A stretch of 64,000 bases of DNA from Shewanella oncorhynchi (GTDB taxonomy: Bacteria; Pseudomonadota; Gammaproteobacteria; Enterobacterales; Shewanellaceae). The stretch covers positions 308,045 to 372,044 of the forward strand of contig NZ_JABAEB010000004.1 of NCBI RefSeq assembly GCF_012584455.1, given 5' to 3'. A program made the position numbers and the translations under genes. The notes under the pieces were generated by a model, which saw nothing but the letters and a program-made list of their open reading frames with translations, did no database searches and was not told the origin of the DNA. This document shows, one piece after another, positions 27,837-37,722 of the stretch (within the stretch, counting starts at the first letter, position 1; every line of letters begins with the position of its first letter).

Positions 27837-28928
27837 TTAGATGATGATAAGTTCACCATGCAAAGCTCCTGCCACTTTTAATGCTTCAAGTATTGCTAAC
27901 ACATCTGAAGGGGCTGCACCGACTAAGTTAACCGCTCTAACCAGCTCATCCAGCGTAGTGCCTGGATTAAACATAAACATACGACGGTCACTTTCTGTCG
28001 CTGTGATCGTACTATTACTCGTGACGGTTGTTTGACCATTTGCCAACGCGTTAGGCTGCGAAACCTGTGTCGCCTCCGCAATCGTGACAGTCATGCCGCC
28101 ATGGGTAATCGCCGCAGGGAGTAAGCGTACGTTTTGCCCAACCACTATGGTTCCAGTACGTGAATTAACGATCACTTTGGCAGATTCCTCTGCGGGAACA
28201 ACATCAAGGTTTTCAAGCGTTGCTAAAAAGGAGACTCGTTGTGATACATCACGTGGAGCCGTTACCTGAACAGACGTCGCATCTAAAGGACGCGCCATAT
28301 CTGGACCTAATAGATCATTGATCGCATCGGCCATGCGCTGCGCAGTAGAGAAATCCGAACGACGTAGGTTAAACGTCAAATAATCGCCAGTTGAAAATGG
28401 GGTTGCAACACTACGCTCAACAATTGCGCCATTGGGTATACGACCTACAGTTGGCGTATTTTGAATCACCTTTGAACCATCTAAACCATCGGCACTAAAA
28501 CCACTCACCACTAAACTACCTTGGGCGATCGCATACACATTACCATCTACCCCTTTCAAAAAGGTCTGTAATAAGGTGCCACCGCGTAAGCTTTTGGCTT
28601 CGCCTAAGCTAGATACCGTCACGTCAAGATCTTGACCAGGTTTGATAAAGGCAGGCATATCCGCGTGTACGGCTACCACTGCAACGTTTTTAATTTTCGG
28701 TTTGACGTTGTCAGGAAGATTAATCCCAAAGTTTTTGAGCATAGTCATAAAGGTCTGCTCGGTATAACTGGTTTTTTCCCCCGTTCCCGGTAAACCGACC
28801 ACTAAGCCATAACCAATCAACTGGTTACTACGCACACCTTGCACATTGGCAATATCTTTAATTCGTTCAGCCTGACTAGGTAGAGAAAACACTAGCATGG
28901 CAACGGCTAACACCAGTTTATATTTCAT
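27837..28928 (-). CDS. flgI: Flagellar P-ring protein FlgI
   Basis: FlgI (363 aa) forms the periplasmic P ring. It has a Sec signal peptide ([20 protein letters not shown]) and then the conserved [20 protein letters not shown] and [11 protein letters not shown]. It ends [17 protein letters not shown], as in the family. Start choice: AAGGAG lies 7 bases before this ATG, so an upstream in-frame start at 28952 is not needed. It is 17 bases after the end of flgH-side coding, with short operon spacing throughout. Confidence 0.97.
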   Translation of the reverse strand: MKYKLVLAVAMLVFSLPSQAERIKDIANVQGVRSNQLIGYGLVVGLPGTGEKTSYTEQTFMTMLKNFGINLPDNVKPKIKNVAVVAVHADMPAFIKPGQDLDVTVSSLGEAKSLRGGTLLQTFLKGVDGNVYAIAQGSLVVSGFSADGLDGSKVIQNTPTVGRIPNGAIVERSVATPFSTGDYLTFNLRRSDFSTAQRMADAINDLLGPDMARPLDATSVQVTAPRDVSQRVSFLATLENLDVVPAEESAKVIVNSRTGTIVVGQNVRLLPAAITHGGMTVTIAEATQVSQPNALANGQTTVTSNSTITATESDRRMFMFNPGTTLDELVRAVNLVGAAPSDVLAILEALKVAGALHGELIII

Positions 28929-28939
28929 GATACGACTCC

Positions 28940-29614
28940 TTAGAAGGGCCACCAGTCGCTCATAAAGAACTGGCTTAACCAGCCCACTTTTTGAGCATCT
29001 GCGAAAGTGCCTGTGCCACTGTATTGGATACGGGCATTAGCCATTCGCGTTGAATCGACAGTGTTATCGGGTTTAATGTCCTGCGAGCGAACGAGACCAG
29101 TGACACGAATAAACTCATCACCATTATTGATTGAAATCCATTTTTCACCACGGATCACTAAGCTGCCGTTGTTCAGCACTTGCATCACGTTTGCCGAGAT
29201 ACTGCCATCTAGACTATTGCTCTGATCCGCATCCGATTCACGCTTAGTGTTCATGCTATCTTTGTAACGCAAATCAATTGGCACTCCGCCAATGGACACA
29301 TTACTACCACCAGCAAAGATGGGATCTAAGCTCATGTCTGAGCCTTTTTTGATCTGATTGCCTGCACTCTTCTTCGCCTGAGTCGATTCCTTCAATACGA
29401 TAGTGATAATGTCACCGACTTTATGGGCGCGTATATCCGAATACAAGCTAGATGCTTGGCTGTCTTGATAAATAGAGCCAGTTGCGGCAATTTTTGTCGG
29501 CGGCGCCTCTGGGTATACCGGCGCGTAAAAGGGATCATCCGCAAGGGGTTTCTTTTGCGTCGAGCTACAGGCTGCAAGCAATAACGCGACGGCCAACACA
29601 AGATATCTAGCCAT
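28940..29614 (-). CDS. flgH: Flagellar L-ring lipoprotein FlgH
   Basis: FlgH (224 aa) forms the outer-membrane L ring. The lipobox LLLAACSS gives Cys at about residue 16. Conserved features are [41 protein letters not shown] and [20 protein letters not shown]. The length is family standard. It lies between flgG and flgI in the usual order. Confidence 0.98.
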   Translation of the reverse strand: MARYLVLAVALLLAACSSTQKKPLADDPFYAPVYPEAPPTKIAATGSIYQDSQASSLYSDIRAHKVGDIITIVLKESTQAKKSAGNQIKKGSDMSLDPIFAGGSNVSIGGVPIDLRYKDSMNTKRESDADQSNSLDGSISANVMQVLNNGSLVIRGEKWISINNGDEFIRVTGLVRSQDIKPDNTVDSTRMANARIQYSGTGTFADAQKVGWLSQFFMSDWWPF

Positions 29615-29625
29615 GATGTTTGCCT

Positions 29626-30414
29626 CTATAAATTCTGAGTCACATAAGACAGCATCTGATCTACCGCTGAAATCACTTTGGAGTTCATCTCGTAAATGCG
29701 CTGACTTTCGATAAGGTTCACCAGTTCCTCGGTCACGTTCACGTTAGAGGTTTCTAAGGCGCCTTGACGAATAGCACCCATACCATCTAACGAAGCGGTA
29801 CCTTGAATTGGCGTGCCGCTCGCACCAGTTTCCGTATATAAGTTTTGTCCCATAGGATCTAGACCCGATGGATTAATAAAATCCGTCATAGTCAACTGAC
29901 CCACGACTTGGTTCTCAGCGGTACCCGGCGTTTTTACTGAAACTTCACCCTCCGCTGAAACGGTAATACTGGTCGCATTATCAGGAATAGTGATCGCGGG
30001 TTGTAGCAAATAGCCAGAACCTGGCGTCACAATCTGACCCGTATCATCTAAGGTAAACTGACCATTTCGAGTATAAGCAGTGGTTCCATCAGGAAGCTGT
30101 ATTTCAAAAAATCCAGGACCTTCAATCATGAGATCCAGTGAGTTATCCGTCGTCAGCATGTTACCCTGAGTAAACATTTTTTGAGTAGCGACGACTTTCG
30201 TACCCGCACCTATGTTTAATCCGTTGGGTAGCTTAGTGTTAGATGCACTAACACCACCTGCTTGGTTAACTGTTTGATAGAGTAAATCTTCAAATACTGC
30301 GCGGCTTTTTTTGTAGCCCACAGTGCTAGCGTTCGCTACGTTGTTTGAAATCACTGAAATATCAGTTTGCTGTGCGTCTAAGCCAGTTTTACTAATCCAT
30401 AACGCCGGATGCAT
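29626..30414 (-). CDS. flgG: Distal rod protein FlgG
   Basis: FlgG (262 aa) builds the distal rod. The start [20 protein letters not shown], the rod signature [19 protein letters not shown] and the C-terminal [20 protein letters not shown] match the family closely. It lies 11 bases after flgF and 12 before flgH. Confidence 0.98.
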   Translation of the reverse strand: MHPALWISKTGLDAQQTDISVISNNVANASTVGYKKSRAVFEDLLYQTVNQAGGVSASNTKLPNGLNIGAGTKVVATQKMFTQGNMLTTDNSLDLMIEGPGFFEIQLPDGTTAYTRNGQFTLDDTGQIVTPGSGYLLQPAITIPDNATSITVSAEGEVSVKTPGTAENQVVGQLTMTDFINPSGLDPMGQNLYTETGASGTPIQGTASLDGMGAIRQGALETSNVNVTEELVNLIESQRIYEMNSKVISAVDQMLSYVTQNL

Positions 30415-30424
30415 AATCTATCTC

Positions 30425-31168
30425 CTAACTAATACGCATTAATGAGGATGAAGCGCGATCATTCTCTTCCGCGGTTTTCATCATCTTGACTTGCAATTCA
30501 AACTGGCGCTGAAGATCAATCAAAGACACCATTTCATCAACAGGGTTAACGTTACTGCCCTCTACGGCACCACTTTCAACTGCGACGAAAGGGTCAGCTG
30601 GTGCTGGTTCGCCTGACATTTGTCGAAATAATCCATCTTCACCACGCATCATCTGCGCATTGCCGGGATTAACTAACTTCAATCTAGCCACTTCTTCTAT
30701 CACTTCAGCAGTCGCCCCCTGAGGGCGAACAGACACTATGCCATCCTGTGAAATTGACACTTTATCAATAGGTAATGGCAGCACTATCGGGCCAGCGTCC
30801 CCCATCACGGGATTGCCTCTGTCGTTATACAACATGCCCGTCGCATCGAAACTGAGACTACCTGAACGGGTATAAGCTTCACTGCCATCTTTCGCCTGAA
30901 CGGCAAACCAGCCATCGCCTTTAATGGCAACATCGAGATCCCGTCCAGTGGTTTTTATCGGACCAGAGCGAAAATTAGCTGACGGAGATTCTGTCATCGC
31001 AAACACCCTTGAAGGCAACCCTTCACCGAAGGCTTGCATCGATCTGGCCTGCGCCATATCTGATTTAAAACCATCGGTATTAGCATTGGCTAAGTTGTTC
31101 GCACGGAGTGCCAGCTCATTCATATTTTGCTTAGCGCCACTCATGGCGACATAAAGGAATTTGTCCAC
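30425..31168 (-). CDS. flgF: Proximal rod protein FlgF
   Basis: FlgF (247 aa) is a proximal rod subunit. The N-terminus (V/M)DKFLYVAMSGAKQNMNELA and the C-terminal NPVDEMVSLIDLQRQFELQV are diagnostic. Start choice: the frame opens at a TTG at 31183, but GGAG sits 6 bases before the GTG at 31168 and that start reproduces the family's usual MDKFLYVAMSG. It heads an operon running through flgL, with a sigma-54 site 38 bases upstream. Confidence 0.96.
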   Translation of the reverse strand: MDKFLYVAMSGAKQNMNELALRANNLANANTDGFKSDMAQARSMQAFGEGLPSRVFAMTESPSANFRSGPIKTTGRDLDVAIKGDGWFAVQAKDGSEAYTRSGSLSFDATGMLYNDRGNPVMGDAGPIVLPLPIDKVSISQDGIVSVRPQGATAEVIEEVARLKLVNPGNAQMMRGEDGLFRQMSGEPAPADPFVAVESGAVEGSNVNPVDEMVSLIDLQRQFELQVKMMKTAEENDRASSSLMRIS

Positions 31169-31205
31169 AGACTGCTCCGTCAAATTTTCTACATGACAAT
31201 ATCAA

Positions 31206-31221
31206 AGCAAGCATCATGCCA
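31206..31221 (-). promoter_or_regulatory. Sigma-54 promoter of flgFGHIJKL
   Basis: The minus strand reads TGGCATGATGCTTGCT, with GG-N10-GC. It lies between a hairpin that follows flgE and the flgF start, so the flgB-flgE and flgF-flgL blocks are separate transcripts. Confidence 0.87.
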
Positions 31222-31290
31222 ATAAAAAATAACGTTTAATTTACTGATAGAATTGAAAAATATGAAAATGAAGTGATTTGACGGCAGGAT

Positions 31291-31325
31291 AAAGGCTAAG
31301 TGTTGCCACTGGCGGCAACACTTAG
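31291..31325 (-). terminator. Terminator after flgE
   Basis: A 12-bp perfect stem, CTAAGTGTTGCC at 31296-31307 and GGCAACACTTAG at 31314-31325, has a 6-base loop. On the minus strand it is followed by CCTTTATCC. It is located 17 bases below the flgE stop. The T-run is short, so partial read-through is possible. Confidence 0.8.
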
Positions 31326-31341
31326 TTAAATAAAGTAATGA

Positions 31342-32703
31342 TTAGCGGATTTGTAATACGGTTTGTTGCAGCGTGTTATTCACTTCAAGGGTACGAGAGT
31401 TCGCTTGGAAGTTACGCTGCGCCGAAATTAAATCGACCAGTTCAGTAGTTAAATCGATGTTCGATTGCTCTAACGCCGATGAACTGATGCTACCAAAAGT
31501 TCCACTATTTGCCTCACCCGCTAACGCTGGACCTGAAGCTAAACTGGCTTTCCACGACGTATTACCCACTTGCGTTAAACCTTGTTCGTTAGCAAAACGA
31601 ACTAAAGCAACCCGTGCTAAAGGCACGGTTGAACCATTAGAATAACTCGCGGTCACTAAACCATCTTCGCCGATTTCAACGTTAGTTAAGCGACCTACAG
31701 TCGTACCATCTTGCGTCAACTCAGTTGCACCAAAAGGAGCAGCATATTGCGTTGGGGCATTAAACTTCACAGTCAACTCTTGAGTACCATCGGCACCTGG
31801 CCCTAAAACACCCGCACCACTGACGCCCAAAGCCTCAGTCTTGACTATAGCAGGATCACTACCAGTGTAGACACCAACAGAATTGAACTTGAGTACAGAG
31901 CCTTTCCAACCACCAGCAGTTTGAGCTGTGCCCGTTGCATCAGGCGTACCATCGCCGGTGGTATCTGTTTGATAAGTACCAGCAGGACCGGCTAAATCGA
32001 CTTGCTTTCCATCAACAGCATAGTAAGCCACCCAATTGTTCTCACCATTGTACGAACCATCTTTGGGCTTAACAAAATAAGTGGTCATAATATGTGGCTC
32101 ACCGAGTGAGTCATAAATTGTCATTGATGTAACGTTATTGTAGGTTTTTGCATCTAGAGGATCGAATGCCGCGGGGTCGAGTGCACTTTCCTTAGCATTT
32201 AAGTTCATTTGTAAAGTAACATTCTCAGTCTTTACAGGGCTACCTGCAGTGTCTGGTATTTGTACCGGCTTAGCCGTCGTTAAACTCACTGATGTTGAGT
32301 TCCCATCTTTATCCACTGGGAAAGTTTGCAAATAATTACCAGCAGAATCAACCATGTAATTATTTTTATCGACCTTAAATGCTCCAGCACGGGTAAACGA
32401 GTGGTCTAATGTACCCAGTTCAGAGGCTGTAACGAAAAAGCCGCCACCTTTAATCGCCATATCAAGGGAGTTATTCGTCAACTGTAAGCTACCTTGATGG
32501 AATTGCTGTGCCACTTGACTCGTAGCAACACCACCACCGACAGCAGTTTTAGCATTTGAAAAAATAGAATTAGCGTAAACATCCGCAAATTCAGCACGGG
32601 ACTCTTTAAAGCCAATGGTGTTCGCATTAGCAATGTTATTCGCCGTAGTGTTTAAATCTTTCTGCGCGGCAGAAATGCCACTCAATGCAATGTTAAACGA
32701 CAT
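31342..32703 (-). CDS. flgE: Flagellar hook protein FlgE
   Basis: FlgE (453 aa) is the hook subunit. The N-terminus MSFNIALSGISAAQKDLNTT with NNIANANTIGFKESRAEFAD and the C-terminal SNIDLTTELVDLISAQRNFQ are the family ends. The variable middle is Gly/Thr-rich. It follows flgD by 82 bases, a gap in which I see nothing recognisable. Confidence 0.98.
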   Translation of the reverse strand: MSFNIALSGISAAQKDLNTTANNIANANTIGFKESRAEFADVYANSIFSNAKTAVGGGVATSQVAQQFHQGSLQLTNNSLDMAIKGGGFFVTASELGTLDHSFTRAGAFKVDKNNYMVDSAGNYLQTFPVDKDGNSTSVSLTTAKPVQIPDTAGSPVKTENVTLQMNLNAKESALDPAAFDPLDAKTYNNVTSMTIYDSLGEPHIMTTYFVKPKDGSYNGENNWVAYYAVDGKQVDLAGPAGTYQTDTTGDGTPDATGTAQTAGGWKGSVLKFNSVGVYTGSDPAIVKTEALGVSGAGVLGPGADGTQELTVKFNAPTQYAAPFGATELTQDGTTVGRLTNVEIGEDGLVTASYSNGSTVPLARVALVRFANEQGLTQVGNTSWKASLASGPALAGEANSGTFGSISSSALEQSNIDLTTELVDLISAQRNFQANSRTLEVNNTLQQTVLQIR

Positions 32704-32785
32704 AATTCACCTCTACACTTGACTCAATTCATTTATGAGCGACTTACGCCCAATTCGGATACTGCAAAAATTCTTTTAGGCAAAC

Positions 32786-33556
32786 TTAGGTTTCAGACAC
32801 AGCTAACACATCGGTTAACTTGATGCCCATACCGCCTCTCAAGTTAAGAATCGCGCCAGTACTGGCCGTACCGAGAGAAACGCTGGTCACATGAGCATAG
32901 GTCGAGACTGGCAATTCTTGGGATTTCCCATCCACTAAACCACTCGCCTTGATCGTATAGTTACCTGCGGTTACAGGGTTTCCATCTTTATCGAGGCCAT
33001 CCCAGTTAACATCGACATTGCCCCCCTTACTGCCATCAACTTTAAAGGTGGTCACAACTTGGCCTTTCTCATCCTCAACACGTACAGTAACTTCAGGAAT
33101 TTTAGCTGGCGTGCTAATCACACCTTTTATTGTTGGGCTTTCAGCTGAAATGTTACCTGTATCAGTTGGGATCAATACCTTGCGACCAACAAGTCCTGAT
33201 GCCTGTAATGCTTGGCTTGATGTCATAACACCGTTTAAATTAACGATTTCCTTATTCAACTTAGTAATACCATCAACCGTCGAGAATGATGCCATCTGCG
33301 CAATCATTTGGTCGTTGTCGACGGGCTTAAAGGGATCTTGCATCGATAACTGTTGGCTTAATAACGAGAAAAAGTCATCTTGAGTTAACTGCTGGCTTTT
33401 TGCTTCCGGTACTATTGAATCTTTTGGCAAACGTATGCCATCAAGAAACGGATTACCCGTTGAGCTGGTTGATGAATTCGTCGTAACGGCATTTGGCTGA
33501 CTCTTATTTTGAGCCGTCTGCGCCGACGCTTGGTTAATTTGATTAATGAGGCTCAC
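32786..33556 (-). CDS. flgD: Hook cap protein FlgD
   Basis: FlgD (256 aa) is the hook assembly scaffold. The N-terminal export region is Ser/Asn/Gln-rich. The conserved core LTQDDFFSLLSQQLSMQDPF lies near residue 57. FlgD Ig-like and Tudor-like domains follow (VNWDGLDKDGNPVTAGNYTI). It starts with GTG preceded by AGGAGGTAAGCT, a strong ribosome site. Confidence 0.97.
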   Translation of the reverse strand: MSLINQINQASAQTAQNKSQPNAVTTNSSTSSTGNPFLDGIRLPKDSIVPEAKSQQLTQDDFFSLLSQQLSMQDPFKPVDNDQMIAQMASFSTVDGITKLNKEIVNLNGVMTSSQALQASGLVGRKVLIPTDTGNISAESPTIKGVISTPAKIPEVTVRVEDEKGQVVTTFKVDGSKGGNVDVNWDGLDKDGNPVTAGNYTIKASGLVDGKSQELPVSTYAHVTSVSLGTASTGAILNLRGGMGIKLTDVLAVSET

Positions 33557-33580
33557 AGCTTACCTCCTAAGTAACACATG

Positions 33581-33997
33581 TTATTTACCCATCCCAAGTG
33601 TTTGTTGCAGCATAGACTTAGCTGCTTCAGCGACTTGAACATTCATTTGATATGAGCGCGAAGCAGAAATCATATCTGCCATTTCTTCCATGACATTAAC
33701 ATTCGGTTTATAAATAAAGCCGTCCGCATCCGCCATAGGATGATCGGGCGAGTATTCTTTCAGTAGTGGTTTATCACTTTCTACAATGCCTTTTACTGCA
33801 ACGCCTTGAGAAGCTTGTTGCTGACTTTGGGCTTTAGCCATTTCGGCTTCAAAAATGGGATGACGGGAACGATAGGTCTTATCTACACTACTCGAGACGG
33901 AATCCGCGTTGGCTATGTTGCTCGCGGTGGTGTTTAGCCTGACCGATTGAGCAGACATTCCCGAGCCAGCAACATCAAATATGCTAAATAAACTCAT
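33581..33997 (-). CDS. flgC: Proximal rod protein FlgC
   Basis: FlgC (138 aa) is a proximal rod subunit. It has the family start (MSLFSIFDVAGSGMSAQSVR, then TASNIANADSV) and the C-terminal YKPNVNVMEEMADMISASRS followed by MLQQTLGMGK. It lies 3 bases after flgB, as is usual. Confidence 0.98.
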   Translation of the reverse strand: MSLFSIFDVAGSGMSAQSVRLNTTASNIANADSVSSSVDKTYRSRHPIFEAEMAKAQSQQQASQGVAVKGIVESDKPLLKEYSPDHPMADADGFIYKPNVNVMEEMADMISASRSYQMNVQVAEAAKSMLQQTLGMGK

Positions 33998-33999
33998 GA

Positions 34000-34404
34000 T
34001 TAATCCCCTCTCAACGCTTTCTTCATGCCACTAAACTTACTATCTAAAAAACCTAGCGACATTTGATATTCAAGTGCATTTTGCATGAATGCCGATTGTT
34101 CCTGTTGGATATCAACAGTATTACCATCACCGGTATCGGGTTGATTTGGCACACGGAACTTAACAAATTGCCCAGTCAACTCCGCAAGCCCAAAATGCTT
34201 ATCTGGCTCTTGCATTTCAAGACTATTTCGCTGCTGCTGTTGGCCTCGAGCGGCCTGCATTGCCGCAGAAAAATCAACATCGCGGGCTTTGTAATGTGGC
34301 GTATCTGCGTTAGCGATATTGCTTGAAATGACTTCAGCCCGCTGCGCTCTAATACCGAGAGTGTATTGATGCACACCCAGTGCATTATCAAAATTGATCG
34401 CCAT
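34000..34404 (-). CDS. flgB: Proximal rod protein FlgB
   Basis: FlgB (134 aa) is the first rod subunit above FliE. The motifs are MAINFDNALGVHQYTLGIRA, SSNIANADTPHYKARDVDF and the C-terminal ALEYQMSLGFLDSKFSGMKK. The frame extends 14 codons further up, but GAGGAGG stands just before this ATG and the sigma-54 -12 element is only about 33 bases above it. Confidence 0.97.
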   Translation of the reverse strand: MAINFDNALGVHQYTLGIRAQRAEVISSNIANADTPHYKARDVDFSAAMQAARGQQQQRNSLEMQEPDKHFGLAELTGQFVKFRVPNQPDTGDGNTVDIQQEQSAFMQNALEYQMSLGFLDSKFSGMKKALRGD

Positions 34405-34436
34405 AAAATTGCCTCCTCGTGTTCTCACGAAAATAA

Positions 34437-34452
34437 AGCAATTCATGTGCCA
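34437..34452 (-). promoter_or_regulatory. Sigma-54 promoter of flgBCDE
   Basis: The minus strand reads TGGCACATGAATTGCT, with GG-N10-GC and a near-consensus -24 box. It lies 33 bases above the flgB ATG and below the cheR terminator. Confidence 0.9.
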
Positions 34453-34500
34453 ACATCAGGAAAATTTTGAGAATAACAACAAGGATGAGTAAGTGATGGG

Positions 34501-34530
34501 TAAAAAATTACCGACAATTGTCGGTAATTT
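34501..34530 (-). terminator. Terminator of cheV-cheR
   Basis: A perfect 26-base palindrome at 34505-34530 (AAATTACCGACAA and its complement) is followed on the minus strand by a run of T residues. It lies 18 bases below the cheR stop and separates the chemotaxis pair from flgB. Confidence 0.9.
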
Positions 34531-34547
34531 TCTTTAGAGCGGCTGAG

Positions 34548-35387
34548 TTAAGTCTTTTTCTGGTAATAAATGCCAGGGTTACAACGAACCATATCAAACT
34601 CGTCCGTTAAACCAGCGATAGATTCTGATGCACCGAGAAATAAAATCCCTTTGGGATTGAGAGCGGCAGCGAATTGCCGCAAAATTTTTGCCTTTGCCTC
34701 TGGTGCAAAATAAATCAGCACATTGCGGCAAAAGATAATGTCGAACTTGCCAAGCAGACTATAACTCTCAAGCAAATTATGCGCTCTAAAGTTCACCAAC
34801 CGCTTCACATTATCCTTTAACTTCATATTACCTGAAGGTAATGCATCAAAAAACTGACGCTTACGTTCTTCAGATAAACCACGCGCTAATGCCAAACTAT
34901 CGTACTCGGCATTTTTGCAGCGTTCTAACATGGAAGGAGATAGATCCGTTGCTTGAATCGAAGCACTACCAGCCAAGGCACCAGGCTTCTTCTGTTGATA
35001 CTCAAGAATAGTCATAGCCAATGAGTATGGCTCTTGGCCTGACGAGCAAGCCGCAGACCAAATTTTGAGCGGACGCCCCAGACGACTGTATTCAGGTAGT
35101 AGGACATTATTCAACAACTCAAATGGATAACGATCACGGAACCAAAGGGTTTCATTGGTCGTCATAGCATCGATCACTTCAGCTCTGAGCGCACGCTCAG
35201 TAGGCTTCATCGAATGCTTAACCACATCAGATAAGGATGGCAGGTTATATTTGCCCATCAAAGGAGCAAGACGACTGCGCACAAGATATTGCTTATTTTC
35301 ACCCAGTACGATGCCGCTGTGTTGCTCTAAGAACAACCTAAATTGATTATATTCAGCCTCAGCGAGTGATTTATTTGGCACATTCAC
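34548..35387 (-). CDS. cheR: Chemotaxis protein methyltransferase CheR
   Basis: CheR (279 aa) methylates glutamates on chemoreceptors using S-adenosylmethionine. An N-terminal helical CheR domain precedes the SAM-binding fold with LKIWSAACSSGQEPYSLAMT (about 108-127) and FDIIFCRNVLIYFAPEAK (about 214-231). The start is a GTG. A second GTG two codons in (35381) has better spacing to AGGA and may be the real one. It lies downstream of cheV and ahead of flgB, the normal arrangement in polar flagellates. Confidence 0.97.
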   Translation of the reverse strand: MNVPNKSLAEAEYNQFRLFLEQHSGIVLGENKQYLVRSRLAPLMGKYNLPSLSDVVKHSMKPTERALRAEVIDAMTTNETLWFRDRYPFELLNNVLLPEYSRLGRPLKIWSAACSSGQEPYSLAMTILEYQQKKPGALAGSASIQATDLSPSMLERCKNAEYDSLALARGLSEERKRQFFDALPSGNMKLKDNVKRLVNFRAHNLLESYSLLGKFDIIFCRNVLIYFAPEAKAKILRQFAAALNPKGILFLGASESIAGLTDEFDMVRCNPGIYYQKKT

Positions 35388-35487
35388 ATCCTAAATCCTA
35401 TAGCAAGCACCAAAATCAGTGCGAAACCATCATGTTATAAAGTCGAGATTATAGCGTAAAGCGTATCTAGGTACTAACCTACAGCAA

Positions 35488-36408
35488 TTACAAACTTAAA
35501 TGCTTATTCACAGCAGCAGCCAGTTCGTCGGGATTAAACTTAGCGATAAAGTCATTAGCCCCCACTTTTTGAACCATTGCCTGATTGAATACACCACTTA
35601 ACGAAGTATGCAGTACCACTTTAATATGCTTAAGCTTAGGATCATCTCGGATTTCAGCGGTCAGAGTGTAGCCATCCATTTCAGGCATCTCAATATCAGA
35701 GATTATGAGGGGGATCTCATCGGCCACATTATCCATCTCTTTGGCGATCTCTTTAAGCTTGTCTAATGCTTCGCGACCATCTTTTGCGGTATCAATTTGT
35801 AAATTCAATGACTCGAGTGAACGAATAATTTGTTTACGCGCCACGGCAGAATCATCAATAACCATAATATGATAATGCTGAGTTCTATCGAGGGTCAGTT
35901 TTTCATTGGCTTCTTCACTGATAGCCGTTTTAACTGGTGAAATCTCATCTAAGATTTTTTCCACATCGAGAATTTCAACTAATTCACCTTCAATTTCAGT
36001 CACAGCTGTCAGATAAGAATAACGGCCAGCACCTTGCGGCGGAGGCATAATCGCTTCCCAATTCATGTTGATGATCCGCTCAACAGAACTGACCAAGAAG
36101 CCTTGAACACTGCGGTTATATTCAGAAATAATGATGAAACAGTTTTCAGTGCTCGCTAAAGGTTTTCCCCCTGTTGCCGCACTCAAATCAATCACTGAAA
36201 TGGTTGTTCCACGAATATGAGCAACACCCTTCACATAAGGATTAAGTTTAGGCAAAGTGGTCAGTGGTGGACACTGCAGTACTTCTTTCACCTTAAACAC
36301 GTTAATCCCAAACCGTTGACGACCGTTTAATTTAAAAAGCAGCAATTCTAAACGGTTTTGTCCAACGAGCTGGGTTCGTTTGTTGACTGAATCAAGAATA
36401 CTCGACAT
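35488..36408 (-). CDS. cheV: Chemotaxis coupling protein CheV
   Basis: CheV (306 aa) couples receptors to CheA and adds an adaptation receiver. A CheW domain spans about 18-160 (RFGINVFKVKEVLQCPPLTT, HIRGTTISVIDLSAATGG). A receiver domain at about 178-303 has DDSAVARKQI and LIISDIEMPEMDGY, the phospho-acceptor Asp lying within SDIE. No sigma-54 or sigma-28 match was found in the 205-base gap shared with flgA. Confidence 0.97.
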   Translation of the reverse strand: MSSILDSVNKRTQLVGQNRLELLLFKLNGRQRFGINVFKVKEVLQCPPLTTLPKLNPYVKGVAHIRGTTISVIDLSAATGGKPLASTENCFIIISEYNRSVQGFLVSSVERIINMNWEAIMPPPQGAGRYSYLTAVTEIEGELVEILDVEKILDEISPVKTAISEEANEKLTLDRTQHYHIMVIDDSAVARKQIIRSLESLNLQIDTAKDGREALDKLKEIAKEMDNVADEIPLIISDIEMPEMDGYTLTAEIRDDPKLKHIKVVLHTSLSGVFNQAMVQKVGANDFIAKFNPDELAAAVNKHLSL

Positions 36409-36613
36409 AACTCTGCCTTGTTGTTCTGTTTATGTTCGGCCCTATAACTCAGTTGAGTATAGGCATATTAATTGCTTACGTCTTATCTATCGATAAACAT
36501 AGTCGAAACTGAGTCAATCTTCTGACAGTGATGCAAATTATTATTACAGTGGTCAGCTTCGAACTTAATAAAAGTATAGGTGCATTCTGGCGTTACAAGC
36601 TAGTCTCTTCATT

Positions 36614-37321
36614 ATGAAAGTAAATTTAGTCTGTTTTTTTAGTCTTTTCACCCTCTTCATGCCCGCTTTTGCGAGTGCAGAGCCTATTGTCCCCACCGTA
36701 TCGGCAATCTCAGAATTAGCTAAAGCGCTTATTTCAGAAAAAATATCCGTTCCAGAAAATGCCAAAGTAAATATTTCGCCACAGATGGTTGACGCAAGAA
36801 TGCTGCCGTCACAATGTTCGTCTCCAATGAAAGTTGAACTGGCTAGCGATAGGGAAATTAGCCGTAATAACACCTTAAAAGTCAGCTGTGATACGCAAGA
36901 CTTAGCTTACCCTTGGCAAATCTATATCTCGGTTCGGGTGGATATCTTATTCCCCGTTGTTGTCTCAACCGAAATCTTAGCACCAGGCGAACTCATCTCT
37001 CCTAGTCAAGTAGAAGTCCGTTACATTGAACAAAATAGCTTGAGAGGTGCCGAATTCGATGACCCGAGTAAATTGGCTGGTGTGCGAGTAAAACGACGAG
37101 TAGCAAAAGATAATCCCATATTAAGCAACAACTTATGCTTCGTTTGTAAAAATGATTCGGTATCTATCTACGTTCGTTCTGGCTCATTCGAGCTCAAAAC
37201 AGTGGGAGAAGCCCTACAAGATGGCAATAAAGGTGATCGGATCAGAGTCAAAAATAGCAGTTCAAACAAAGAACTAGATGCTATAGTCACAGGCATTGGC
37301 GAAGTTGAAGTAAGAATGTAA
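36614..37321 (+). CDS. flgA: P-ring assembly chaperone FlgA
   Basis: FlgA (235 aa) is a periplasmic chaperone for FlgI. A signal peptide is clear (MKVNLVCFFSLFTLFMPAFASA). The SAF domain is in the C-terminal half (STEILAPGELISPSQVEVRY) and the family end region reads GDRIRVKNSSSNKELDAIVT. It is transcribed divergently from cheV and followed by flgM. Confidence 0.96.
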   Translation: MKVNLVCFFSLFTLFMPAFASAEPIVPTVSAISELAKALISEKISVPENAKVNISPQMVDARMLPSQCSSPMKVELASDREISRNNTLKVSCDTQDLAYPWQIYISVRVDILFPVVVSTEILAPGELISPSQVEVRYIEQNSLRGAEFDDPSKLAGVRVKRRVAKDNPILSNNLCFVCKNDSVSIYVRSGSFELKTVGEALQDGNKGDRIRVKNSSSNKELDAIVTGIGEVEVRM

Positions 37322-37328
37322 AATAATC

Positions 37329-37355
37329 TAAAGCTTTTTTGTAAGCTGCCGATAC
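37329..37355 (+). promoter_or_regulatory. Sigma-28 promoter of flgMN
   Basis: TAAA, 15 bases, then GCCGATAC match the FliA consensus at ideal spacing. It lies directly after the flgA stop, 42 bases before the flgM ATG. This lets FliA boost synthesis of its own anti-sigma factor. Confidence 0.9.
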
Positions 37356-37396
37356 CCCAGTTAAGAAATCCCGTACACACGACGCTGGAGCCTAAA

Positions 37397-37720
37397 ATGG
37401 CAATTGATATTAGCAAACTCAACACAGCAACGACTGCGCAAGTTCGTTCAGGCGCAACGAAAGCGAGCAGCGATCAATCTGCTCAAGTTGCTACAAAATC
37501 GACAACACCACAAAGAAGCGACTCAGTGGTCATTACGGCCCAGGCACAACAACTTCAAGGAGCTCAGACTAAAATGGCTAGCCTTCCTGAAGTTGATCAA
37601 AAGAAAGTAGCCGAAATCAAACAAGCTATTGCCGAAGGTCGCTATAAAATTGACCCTGAAAAGTTGGCTGCCAATATTGCAAGTTTTGAAGCCGAACTTA
37701 ATGACTTAAATAAAGAGTAA
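37397..37720 (+). CDS. flgM: Anti-sigma-28 factor FlgM
   Basis: FlgM (107 aa) binds FliA and is secreted once the hook is complete. The N-terminal half is disordered, with Ser/Thr/Gln (MAIDISKLNTATTAQVRSG). The conserved C-terminal FliA-binding helices include DSVVITAQAQQLQGAQTKMA and VAEIKQAIAEGRYKIDPEKL. It precedes flgN by 2 bases. Confidence 0.96.
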   Translation: MAIDISKLNTATTAQVRSGATKASSDQSAQVATKSTTPQRSDSVVITAQAQQLQGAQTKMASLPEVDQKKVAEIKQAIAEGRYKIDPEKLAANIASFEAELNDLNKE

Positions 37721-37722
37721 CT

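Noticed and set aside
36409..36613. Flagellar promoters in the cheV-flgA gap
   Set aside because: No GG-N10-GC with good flanks and no TAAA-N15-GCCGATAA on either strand; housekeeping promoters are more likely.
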